A stretch of 56,781 nucleotides of DNA, taken from positions 1 to 56,781 of the forward strand of contig CAZXID010000012.1 in assembly GCA_964640325.1 (NCBI GenBank), written 5' to 3'. The position numbers and the translations under genes were made by a program. This DNA is from DAOQAU01 sp964640325. Its GTDB lineage: Bacteria; Cyanobacteriota; Vampirovibrionia; Gastranaerophilales; Gastranaerophilaceae. The notes beneath the pieces are model-generated. The model had not been told where the DNA came from, ran no database searches, and saw only the letters and a list, made by a program, of their open reading frames with translations. This document shows, one piece after another, positions 7,372-14,116 of the stretch; positions within the stretch are counted from its first letter, which is position 1; the number at the start of each line of letters is the position of its first letter.

Positions 7372-8705
7372 AGCTAAAATTTTACTTATCCATATTGGTC
7401 GCAAAGATACTGGCAGTATTTATAGCAATGCTGCACAGGTCTTCCGGGACTTCCTTTGTGGGACTTATCGCACTTAAAATCTGCCCAGAATTTTTGTCTT
7501 ACTGTTCAAAATATGTTAAAAAAGGTGTCGTGACAATTACCGGAACAAACGGTAAAACAACTACCGCAGGTTTGATTTCAAGCATTTTAGAATGTGACGG
7601 GCAAAAAGTTATCCACAACGAAAAAGGCGCGAATATGCTAACAGGTATTGCAAATGCACTTGCACTTGATATAGCACCGTTTCGTCGGTTTGATTATTTT
7701 GTGCTTGAATCCGACGAGGCTTACCTGACAAGACTTTATGATTATCTGCCGTCAAGCAGCCTTTTGGTCACAAATCTTTTTAGGGATCAACTTGACCGCT
7801 ACGGCGAACTTGACACAACCGCAAAAAAAATCAGAGAAGCAATAGACAAAAACCCCGATTTGAAATTATTTTTAAATGCCGATGACCCTATGGTGGCAAA
7901 TTTGCCCGATGAGCATGAAAGAATATATTTCGGGTTTGAAAATGTTGAGATAGTCGCAAACTCTGTTGTGTCAAATGCTCCTGTCGAGGCGGTAAATTGC
8001 CCGACTTGTTTTTCAACTTTAAAATACAGCCAAAGATTTTTTGCCCAGCAGGGGCATTATTATTGTGATTGCGGCTACAAACGCCCGTATTGTGATTACA
8101 GCGCAGATGTCAAAATTTATGAGGATTATTCGGTTATCAATGTTTATTCAAAAAACGGAGAGTATGAATTTAATGTTGGTTTAATAGGTTTATACAACGC
8201 ATATAACGCGCTTGCGGCAATCTCTTTTGCGCTTGAATCCGGATATGACCAGACTAAAATTCAAAACGCGCTTAATTCTTATCAGGCAATTTTCGGGCGT
8301 GCAGAAAAACTTATTTTGCAGGGGCATCAGATTTTGGTGCAGTTAATCAAAAACCCTACAGGCGCAAGCGAAGTATTAAAAACAGTTGATTTAAATTCAA
8401 ACATTATGGTTATAATTAACGATAATTACGCCGACGGAAGGGATGTTTCATGGCTTTGGGATGCGGATTTTGAATATTTAAAAGATGCTAAAAATCCGAT
8501 TATAGTATCAGGCTTTAGAGCAGAAGACATGGCGGTGAGGCTTAAATATGCAGGTATTGAGCCTTCTAAAATTGTTGTTATACCGAGAATAAGGCATGCC
8601 CTCAGGCATGTTCTGACGACACTTGACATAAATGAGCGCATAACAATTCTTCCCACATATACCGCGCTTTTGAAAATGCAGAATATTATAAGGGATTTTA
8701 ATTAA
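7362..8705 (+). CDS. murT: MurT-like lipid II isoglutaminyl synthase subunit
   Basis: 447 residues. MurT with GatD amidates the D-Glu of lipid II in peptidoglycan synthesis. Seen: N-terminal hydrophobic segment (about 8-40), Mur ligase ATP-binding loop ITGTNGKTTTAGL, NEKGANMLTGI, a four-Cys zinc ribbon (CPTC...CDCGYKRPYC) inserted in the middle domain, and the C-terminal DUF1727 part with NDNYADGRDVSWLWD, which carries the Asp expected to complete the GatD active site. No gatD gene follows; the next 400 bases are noncoding. Orphan placement is odd because murT and gatD are usually adjacent. Confidence 0.9.
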   Translation: MVNKLKFYLSILVAKILAVFIAMLHRSSGTSFVGLIALKICPEFLSYCSKYVKKGVVTITGTNGKTTTAGLISSILECDGQKVIHNEKGANMLTGIANALALDIAPFRRFDYFVLESDEAYLTRLYDYLPSSSLLVTNLFRDQLDRYGELDTTAKKIREAIDKNPDLKLFLNADDPMVANLPDEHERIYFGFENVEIVANSVVSNAPVEAVNCPTCFSTLKYSQRFFAQQGHYYCDCGYKRPYCDYSADVKIYEDYSVINVYSKNGEYEFNVGLIGLYNAYNALAAISFALESGYDQTKIQNALNSYQAIFGRAEKLILQGHQILVQLIKNPTGASEVLKTVDLNSNIMVIINDNYADGRDVSWLWDADFEYLKDAKNPIIVSGFRAEDMAVRLKYAGIEPSKIVVIPRIRHALRHVLTTLDINERITILPTYTALLKMQNIIRDFN

Positions 8706-8746
8706 AGTTTGTTGATATAAAAAATAAACACGTCATCCTGAATCAA

Positions 8747-8767
8747 GGAAATAGGAAATAGAATAAA
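8747..8767. repeat. Short heptamer array
   Basis: GGAAATA, GGAAATA, GAATAAA, directly after a truncated REP-like fragment (CGTCATCCTGAATCAAGG, 8731-8748). It lies in the noncoding gap 8706-9103. A small GGTGC/GCACC hairpin follows at 8770-8786. Confidence 0.5.
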
Positions 8768-8835
8768 AAGGTGCATGTAACGCACCCTGCAAACTAAGTA
8801 CGTAGAGCAAAAATCCCCCTTTGAGGAGCTTTTAT

Positions 8836-8924
8836 GACAGAGTAGGCAAAATGCAATGTCCGAAAATTTCACTGTTTGAGCGAAGCGAGTTTGAAATTTT
8901 CAATGGAGTGAGCCGTACTCTGGC
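8836..8924. other. Nested inverted repeat, possible structured RNA or repeat
   Basis: Outer arms GACAGAGTA (8836-8844) and TACTCTGGC (8916-8924) pair at 8 of 9 positions. Inner arms GAAAATTTCA (8862-8871) and TGAAATTTTC (8892-8901) pair perfectly, with GAGCGAAGCGAG in the loop. The 63-codon frame across it looks accidental. I cannot match it to a known RNA family; a dispersed repeat is as likely. Confidence 0.35.
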
Positions 8925-8955
8925 AAAAAGCGACGAGCAGGGGGTGGCTTTTGGC

Positions 8956-8981
8956 GGGACCTTTTGCCACCAAAAGGTCCC
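8956..8981. repeat. 11-bp hairpin followed by an A-run
   Basis: GGGACCTTTTG, loop CCAC, CAAAAGGTCCC, then seven A on the plus strand. The T-run would precede the stem on the minus strand, so it is not a standard terminator for either neighbour. It appears to be the tail of the element at 8836. Confidence 0.45.
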
Positions 8982-9010
8982 AAAAAAATATTTAATGCTT
9001 AACGTTTTTT

Positions 9011-9051
9011 AGATTGCTTCGTCAGAAATAAATTTCTTCCTCGCAACGACA
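9011..9051. repeat. Partial copy of the MITE-like element
   Basis: AGATTGCTTCGTC near the start and CCTCGCAACGAC at the end match the right half of the elements at 1508 and 55865. No left arm is seen. Confidence 0.45.
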
Positions 9052-9103
9052 TGAAAAATATTAGCAAATAACAAATTAATTATAAAATTAAATAAAAATA
9101 ACT

Positions 9104-9931
9104 CTAAACTATACTCTTTTTCATTCTTTCTGTGCGATTTTCGCTCAGGATATTTTTCAATTTCATAATTGCCTGTGCATGAAGCTGGCAAACCCTTGAT
9201 TCTGAAACTTCAATGGTTTCTCCGATTTCTTTTAAGGTCATGTTCTCGTGATAGTAAAGCACCATAATCATTCTCTCACGCTCGGGAAGCTTTTTCAGAG
9301 CTCTTTCAAGCTCTTTTTTAACATCCTTTTCTTCCATTTCTTCGTGCGGGGTAAGTCTATGGGTATCTTGGATTGTATCAATAATTTCAAGGCTTTCTTC
9401 CGATGAGCCCTTTTTGTCGTATATTGAAGTAATCGTGGTATCTTCGGCTAAAATCTGGTCTACTTTTTCTTTTTCAAACCCCAAAATTTCGCCGATTTCA
9501 GCAGAGGTAGGCATTCTGCCGAGCTTTTGTCTTAACTGTTCTTGGGTTTCTTTTACTTCTTTGATTTTTCTTCTGGCACTTCTTGGCAAAAAATCCTGTG
9601 AACGGATTTTGTCGATAATGTTTCCTCTTATACGCATAAGGGCATAGGTTTCAAATCTCGCGCCTTTGTCGGGAGAAAATTTTTCTATTGCATCGATTAG
9701 CCCTTCAACACCGTAGCTTGAAATGTCCTCAACGGAAAATGTGGGCGGCAATGAGACTTTTACCCGCCCTACAACGTATCTTGTAAGGTAAATATATTGA
9801 ACGATAAGTGTATCTCGTAATTTTTTATCGTTTTTGTTGGCTAAATATTGAGACCATAAACTTTCGAGCTCTTCATCGGAGAGCCTTTTAATTTTGCTAT
9901 AAGAATTGTATTCAGATTCTTGATACATCAA
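9104..9931 (-). CDS. FliA/WhiG-type RNA polymerase sigma factor
   Basis: 275 residues, the group 3 sigma length. Region 2: TLIVQYIYLTRYVVGRV, then GVEGLIDAIEKFSPDKGARF and the FliA-like RIRGNIIDKIRSQDFLPRSARR. Region 3: LGRMPTSAEIGEILG. Region 4 HTH: LPERERMIMVLYYHENMTLK followed by EIGETIEVSESRVCQLHAQA. It would direct transcription of a special regulon, classically flagellar or developmental genes, but no flagellar gene and no anti-sigma factor (FlgM) are next to it. AGGAT precedes the ATG. Family is certain, regulon unknown. Confidence 0.9.
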   Translation of the reverse strand: MMYQESEYNSYSKIKRLSDEELESLWSQYLANKNDKKLRDTLIVQYIYLTRYVVGRVKVSLPPTFSVEDISSYGVEGLIDAIEKFSPDKGARFETYALMRIRGNIIDKIRSQDFLPRSARRKIKEVKETQEQLRQKLGRMPTSAEIGEILGFEKEKVDQILAEDTTITSIYDKKGSSEESLEIIDTIQDTHRLTPHEEMEEKDVKKELERALKKLPERERMIMVLYYHENMTLKEIGETIEVSESRVCQLHAQAIMKLKNILSENRTERMKKSIV

Positions 9932-10032
9932 TAATCCTGATTTACCTACGAGATACCTATAATAATTGTAGTAAATCTGGATAATCTGACATCATGTATA
10001 TAGACGACTTTGTTAATGTGAAACAAGAAAAG

Positions 10033-10075
10033 AAAAAAGGGAGCGACTTTGCTTTGCAAAGTCGCTCCCTTTTTT
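10033..10075. terminator. 19-bp hairpin terminator
   Basis: Perfect arms 10033-10051 and 10057-10075 with 5-base loop, A-run on one side and T-run on the other, so it can act in both directions. On the minus strand it lies just after the stop of the surface-protein gene ending at 10089. Confidence 0.85.
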
Positions 10076-10083
10076 CTTTAAAC

Positions 10084-10104
10084 ATTTACTATTTCCTATT
10101 TACT
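10084..10104. repeat. Heptamer array forming the 3' end of a gene
   Basis: ATTTACT, ATTTCCT, ATTTACT in 7-base steps. On the minus strand it encodes the last residues and the TAG stop (10089-10091) of the S74 surface protein. Confidence 0.6.
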
Positions 10105-11816
10105 CTCTCCAATTTAGCAAGTCTTTCTTCAAGCTGTTTATTCTTAGCTTCAAGCTCTTTTATTTTTTTTGAATTAATTTGGTCAACTTTAATAAGCCCT
10201 GCAATTTTATCTTCGATTTTTTCTATTCTGCAAATCATGGATTTGAAATCTTGAACAATTCCCTGAATAATATTGTCAAGTTCTTTTATGGCGTTAATCA
10301 TTGCATAAAACATTTCTTCTTGGCTAACCATTAAATAACCATTTTTACCTTTTGAAACCGAATTTGGAAATATTTTTTGTAAATCCTGTGCCATAACTCC
10401 TACCATAGGAATTTTTTGCTTATCCTCTTTAAAAGTAAAATTGAAAATTTGTAATTTTTTAATTTCATTTAATCCGCCTTCAAATCTACCTTTTATATTT
10501 TTAAGCCTTTTGTCAGACAGTTCTTTTAGATTATTACATAAGATATCGCCGGGAGCTTCAACAATATAGGTACTATCTGCCCCGAGTTTTATAGTGTTTG
10601 AGGTAGCAACAACTGTACCTGTCCCTATGGCAACACTATTAGAGACTTCGGGATCTACTATTGCATTATTACCTATGGCTATACTATAATTTGAGCCCTT
10701 GTTTACTTGGGCACCTTGTCCTATAGCAATGCCTGAAGTGCTTGTGTCTATTGCCGCATTTTGTCCTATAGCAATGCTTGAAGAGCTTGCTGTTATTGCT
10801 GCATCAAGCCCCAAAACTATTCCGCCATCAGATTTGATAGAGGTTGCATGAGTCCCCAAATTAATGCTGTGAGGACTTCCCTCTGTTTGTGCTCCCATGC
10901 CAATTGCTACACTATTGCCGCTGCGGGCAAACCCCAGATACATAGCAGAGCCTGAATCATAAAGCCCTCCAATAATTATATCCCCGCCGTCTCCTCCTGT
11001 ATCCAGGTAGGTGCCGATTGCTATTGATTGTGGACCCACAGCTTTTGTATTGGCAGAAGAAGGGTCTCCTTCATATACGGTTGATCCTAAAGCAATACTG
11101 TTCACACCTAAAGCAGAAGCTCCATAGCCTATCGCCGTAGCGTTATTTCCGTTTACAAAAGAATTTGCGCCCATGGATATAGAAGACTCCCCGCTAGATT
11201 GGCTGTCTATTCCAATACTTAAGGCACTCCCCCTTTCGGCTTTGGCTGAACGGCCCAAAGCAGTTGCACCATTTAATGTTGCCATTGCTCCAGTTCCTAA
11301 GACTGTAACATTAGGGGCATCAGCTTTTGTGTCCATTCCTATGGATATTGAATCAGTTGAATCTTTAAAAGAAGCTGAACCAATGCCGATATTTTTATTT
11401 GCGTCTAAAAAAAGTTTGCCTGTTCTTAATCCGTTTTCTTTAAAAGCTATGTGGGCGGTTCCACCGGAGGGCATGTTTATAGCCAGTTTAGGGTTGTCAT
11501 TGTCTTCCCCTGCTGCATCAAGGCTGTTTATGCCTATTAATGTCGCTTGAGTTGCCCCTAATCCGTAAAATATGTCCGAATTGTTGCTTGCATACTTCCA
11601 TGGGCTTGAACGGTCTGCCTTTGTACGGGTTGTTATAACAGGCAAAAATGCCGCCATAACTATGCTCAAAATCAAAAGTACAACCATCATTTCGGCAAGA
11701 GTGAATGCGTTGTTACTTTGCATTAATTTTGTTTCTTTTTCATACAATCCGACGCTTTTGAGATGCTGAAACAAGTTCAGCATGACGTATTTTTTAATTT
11801 TTTTATTAAAATTCAT
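10089..11816 (-). CDS. Prepilin-like / YadA-head / peptidase S74 surface protein
   Basis: 575 residues from the ATG at 11816, which follows GTGGAGAATAGCT; the frame opens 5 codons earlier. Residues about 35-65 carry a type III signal, NNA/FTLAEMMVVLLILSIVMAAF. The middle (about 150-410) is a series of 14-residue YadA-like head repeats (SIAIGQNAAID, GIAIGQGAQVN, SIAIGNNAIVD). Residues 440-520 fit the S74 intramolecular chaperone: SDKRLKNIKGRFEGG, VGVMAQDLQKIFPNSV. A coiled coil ends the protein (KIKELEAKNKQLEERLAKLE). It probably forms a trimeric surface fibre matured by self-cleavage. The leader includes a translated REP element. Confidence 0.85.
   Translation of the reverse strand: MNFNKKIKKYVMLNLFQHLKSVGLYEKETKLMQSNNAFTLAEMMVVLLILSIVMAAFLPVITTRTKADRSSPWKYASNNSDIFYGLGATQATLIGINSLDAAGEDNDNPKLAINMPSGGTAHIAFKENGLRTGKLFLDANKNIGIGSASFKDSTDSISIGMDTKADAPNVTVLGTGAMATLNGATALGRSAKAERGSALSIGIDSQSSGESSISMGANSFVNGNNATAIGYGASALGVNSIALGSTVYEGDPSSANTKAVGPQSIAIGTYLDTGGDGGDIIIGGLYDSGSAMYLGFARSGNSVAIGMGAQTEGSPHSINLGTHATSIKSDGGIVLGLDAAITASSSSIAIGQNAAIDTSTSGIAIGQGAQVNKGSNYSIAIGNNAIVDPEVSNSVAIGTGTVVATSNTIKLGADSTYIVEAPGDILCNNLKELSDKRLKNIKGRFEGGLNEIKKLQIFNFTFKEDKQKIPMVGVMAQDLQKIFPNSVSKGKNGYLMVSQEEMFYAMINAIKELDNIIQGIVQDFKSMICRIEKIEDKIAGLIKVDQINSKKIKELEAKNKQLEERLAKLERVNRK
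11763..11783. repeat. REP-like palindrome inside a coding region
   Basis: ATGCTGAA, loop ACAAG, TTCAGCAT. Read on the minus strand it encodes MLNLFQHL within the leader of the surface protein. Near-identical to the palindromes at 44496-44563. Confidence 0.7.
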
Positions 11817-11901
11817 AGCTATTCTCCACATTGTAAATTAATATAATTATAACTTTATTTTCTCACGAATGCAATAATGTTAAGCCGTTTATATAGTTGA
11901 T

Positions 11902-11930
11902 TTGTTTTTGCTCAAGCTCTGTGCTATAAA
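11902..11930 (+). promoter_or_regulatory. Promoter predicted to give a leaderless mRNA
   Basis: TTGTTT (11902-11907), 17-base spacer, TATAAA (11925-11930). Six bases separate the -10 box from the ATG at 11937, so the A of the ATG is the expected first transcribed base. No Shine-Dalgarno sequence is present. Confidence 0.6.
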
Positions 11931-11936
11931 AATATT

Positions 11937-12758
11937 ATGAGGAAGTTTTTTTTAATCTTGTTGAGTATTTTTGTTTCAAGCCTGAGCGCCTTCGCGCTTA
12001 GCGAAGTTTCTCTGCAAAATGTACAAAAACAGCAAATTCAAGTTGAAAAGGCACCGAAGATTATAAAAGGCTCATTGGTGATTTCTGATGAGCAGATGCT
12101 TGATGAACTCATAAAGCTTCAAAAACAAAAAGATATGGAAGATATAGAAAATCTTTGGAAAGCAACAGTCGCAAACAATAAAGTCATTGAATTTGCGCTT
12201 AAAAAGCTTTCTACGCCGGAAAGCCAGCGAAGAATCCACTCATCCTTAATGGCAAAAACATTATCTGCGGTAATAAGCGGAACTTCATTTGCACCATCAT
12301 TTATGGGTGCTGATCCTTTTATTCAGACATCTTCTTTTGCTGCAGGCAGAATTGCGCAAACACTTTTGAACAAAAAAAATACCCCTCAGGAAATTCCCCT
12401 TACAGATACAGAATTAATCGAACTTTCAGGGCTTGTGGAAAATCTTCAGGACAAAATTATTGACGCTTATTATAATTATAAAAGCTGTCTTAATCAGGTA
12501 AAAGATTCGCGCGCAAGGCTTATTTTATACAACAAAAATTATTCAAAAGCACTTGATAAAGGCGATATTTTGGATATTGCCATTTCTTCTTCGCTTTATG
12601 ACAATATGATGTTGGAAGAATTTTACTATATGCAAAATGCTAAAAAATATCATCTTGAACTGCAAAGGCTTGCCGGGAAAAAAGCCGTTGCCAAATTGAA
12701 TTTGTATCAATATAATTTCAATTCAGCCCTTTTTAAAGATAAAGGGGGTAAGTCGTGA
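11937..12758 (+). CDS. Exported helical protein, first of a paralogous pair
   Basis: 273 residues, not recognised. Signal peptide MRKFFLILLSIFVSSLSAFA. The mature part is mainly helical: DMEDIENLWKATVANNKVIEFALKKLS (in the 75-105 region), then a hydrophobic or small-residue stretch (SGTSFAPSFMGADPF), then LVENLQDKIIDAYYNYKSCLNQVKDS and a final helix with MMLEEFYYMQNAKKYHLELQ. The next gene has the same order of segments (LSMLWQGAATRSDIIKFAIYKLS, KVDELQQQVVDKYYDYM), so the two are diverged tandem copies. Start and stop of the two overlap by 4 bases. Likely periplasmic or surface; the late helices resemble TolC-like hairpins only in a general way. Confidence 0.75.
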   Translation: MRKFFLILLSIFVSSLSAFALSEVSLQNVQKQQIQVEKAPKIIKGSLVISDEQMLDELIKLQKQKDMEDIENLWKATVANNKVIEFALKKLSTPESQRRIHSSLMAKTLSAVISGTSFAPSFMGADPFIQTSSFAAGRIAQTLLNKKNTPQEIPLTDTELIELSGLVENLQDKIIDAYYNYKSCLNQVKDSRARLILYNKNYSKALDKGDILDIAISSSLYDNMMLEEFYYMQNAKKYHLELQRLAGKKAVAKLNLYQYNFNSALFKDKGGKS

Positions 12759-13648
12759 AAAAAATACTATTTACTATTTACTATTTACTATTTACTATTT
12801 TATTTTTAAACTTTCCTTGTTTAGCCATGGACTATGCCGACATAAATTCGATAAAAGACCCCGCATATAGAGTCGGGGCTTCAGACGATGTTGAGCAAAA
12901 ATCTAAAATGATTAATCCGATTGATTCTGAATCAGTAAAGGAAGATAACTCTGCTTTAAATATCGAAAAGTTGACTTATGCCGATTTGAGCCTTAAAAAG
13001 ATTTCGGCACAAATCAGTCAGGATTTGGCTTTAGAGTCTGATGTTATGATGGGTGATTTATCAATGCTTTGGCAGGGGGCAGCCACAAGAAGCGATATTA
13101 TAAAATTTGCAATTTACAAGCTTTCAAATCCTGATGCGGACAAACCCGATGAAAAATCGGTAAAAAAAGTTTTGCAGACAGTTGCAAGCATGTCAACGCT
13201 TTTGGGCGCAGGCATGGGAAACCCTGTTTTATCAAGCGGTTCTTTTATCGGCGGAAATGTTCTTGGGATTATGTCGCAAGATGACAAGGCAATCAACTAC
13301 AAATACACAAAAGTAAACGATGCCGATATGATAATTCTTGTGCGAAAAGTCGATGAACTTCAGCAACAAGTTGTTGACAAGTATTACGATTATATGACCT
13401 CTCGCCAAATGTATGACATGAGCGTAAAAATGGTTAAACAGCGTCATAAAAATTATCAGCTTTCGCAAAATTCTTCCAAAGAAGTAATTTTAATAACAGA
13501 TGCCTACTACCGTGATTCGCTTGACATGCAGATGAAAGCCCGCAGTGAATTCTATTCAAAACGTGCATCTTTAGAACAGTTGGTCGGAAACGAAGTTTTT
13601 AAAAAATTTGAAGCCGATGTAAATTTAAGAGAAAAAGAAAATAAATAA
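12755..13648 (+). CDS. Exported helical protein, second of a paralogous pair
   Basis: 297 residues, GTG start overlapping the previous stop (GTGA), preceded by GGGGG. The signal peptide is encoded by five perfect copies of ACTATTT, giving the periodic peptide LFTIYYLLFTIL, ending LNFPCLA. The mature region repeats the plan of the upstream gene: LSMLWQGAATRSDIIKFAIYKLS, a glycine-rich segment (LLGAGMGNPVLSSGSFIGG), then KVDELQQQVVDKYYDYMTSRQM and a C-terminal helical arm with RASLEQLVGNEVFKKF. Function unknown. The pair ends at a strong terminator. Confidence 0.75.
   Translation: MKKILFTIYYLLFTILFLNFPCLAMDYADINSIKDPAYRVGASDDVEQKSKMINPIDSESVKEDNSALNIEKLTYADLSLKKISAQISQDLALESDVMMGDLSMLWQGAATRSDIIKFAIYKLSNPDADKPDEKSVKKVLQTVASMSTLLGAGMGNPVLSSGSFIGGNVLGIMSQDDKAINYKYTKVNDADMIILVRKVDELQQQVVDKYYDYMTSRQMYDMSVKMVKQRHKNYQLSQNSSKEVILITDAYYRDSLDMQMKARSEFYSKRASLEQLVGNEVFKKFEADVNLREKENK
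12766..12800 (+). repeat. Five perfect heptamers inside a signal peptide
   Basis: ACTATTT repeated five times without error, in frame, encoding most of the hydrophobic core of the signal peptide of the gene at 12755. Confidence 0.9.
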
Positions 13649-13656
13649 TTTATATA

Positions 13657-13697
13657 AAAAAGGGGCGGTGTTTTTTTAAAAAACACCGCCCCTTTTT
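13657..13697. terminator. Bidirectional terminator
   Basis: Stem of about 20 bp: A-run, GGGGCGGTG, T-run, then A-run, CACCGCCCC, T-run (13657-13676 with 13678-13697). It lies between convergent genes and has T-tracts for both directions. Confidence 0.85.
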
Positions 13698-13711
13698 GAC
13701 TTTAAACAAAG

Positions 13712-14116
13712 TTAAGCATTCATAATCTGTTTTATATAATCCCAAAGGCTCATTTTTACCAAAGTTTTGACTTTGAAATTGATTTCTTCGCCTTCAAAAA
13801 GGTCGTCGTTAAAGAAGTCTCTAACAGGCTCATCATCGTAAGTTGTTATCAAAAGAAGGTCAAATTCTGTTTCCAAAAGATCATAAGGCCCTAATTTAGG
13901 ATAGCCGTAGAAATCGCCTTCTGTGTCATCCTGAAACTTAATATTGGCAACACCGACTATATTCAATTTTGAAAAATCGTAATTTCTCAACAGGTCGCTT
14001 GCCATAAAGCCCGCGCCGTAGAGGACAACTTTTTTGTCTTTAAATTGTTTTGCTATTTTGTCGATGGCTTTTTGGGCGTTTTTCTTTTCTAAATATTCTT
14101 TAAAATCGGTTCTCAT
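13712..14116 (-). CDS. Rossmann-like nucleotide-binding domain protein
   Basis: 134 residues. Residues about 28-60 read KKVVLYGAGFMASDLLRNYDF, a GxGxxA-type dinucleotide-binding turn, followed by IVGVANIKF and FDLLLITTYDD, as in small Rossmann domains attached to sugar or methyl transferases. No catalytic domain is visible. Its start overlaps the stop of the large upstream TPR gene by 4 bases (ATGA), which implies translational coupling and a shared task. Confidence 0.55.
   Translation of the reverse strand: MRTDFKEYLEKKNAQKAIDKIAKQFKDKKVVLYGAGFMASDLLRNYDFSKLNIVGVANIKFQDDTEGDFYGYPKLGPYDLLETEFDLLLITTYDDEPVRDFFNDDLFEGEEINFKVKTLVKMSLWDYIKQIMNA

Noticed and set aside
8821..9012. 63-codon ORF after murT
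   Set aside because: It runs across a nested palindromic element and a hairpin; no ribosome site, and the peptide looks like translated repeat.
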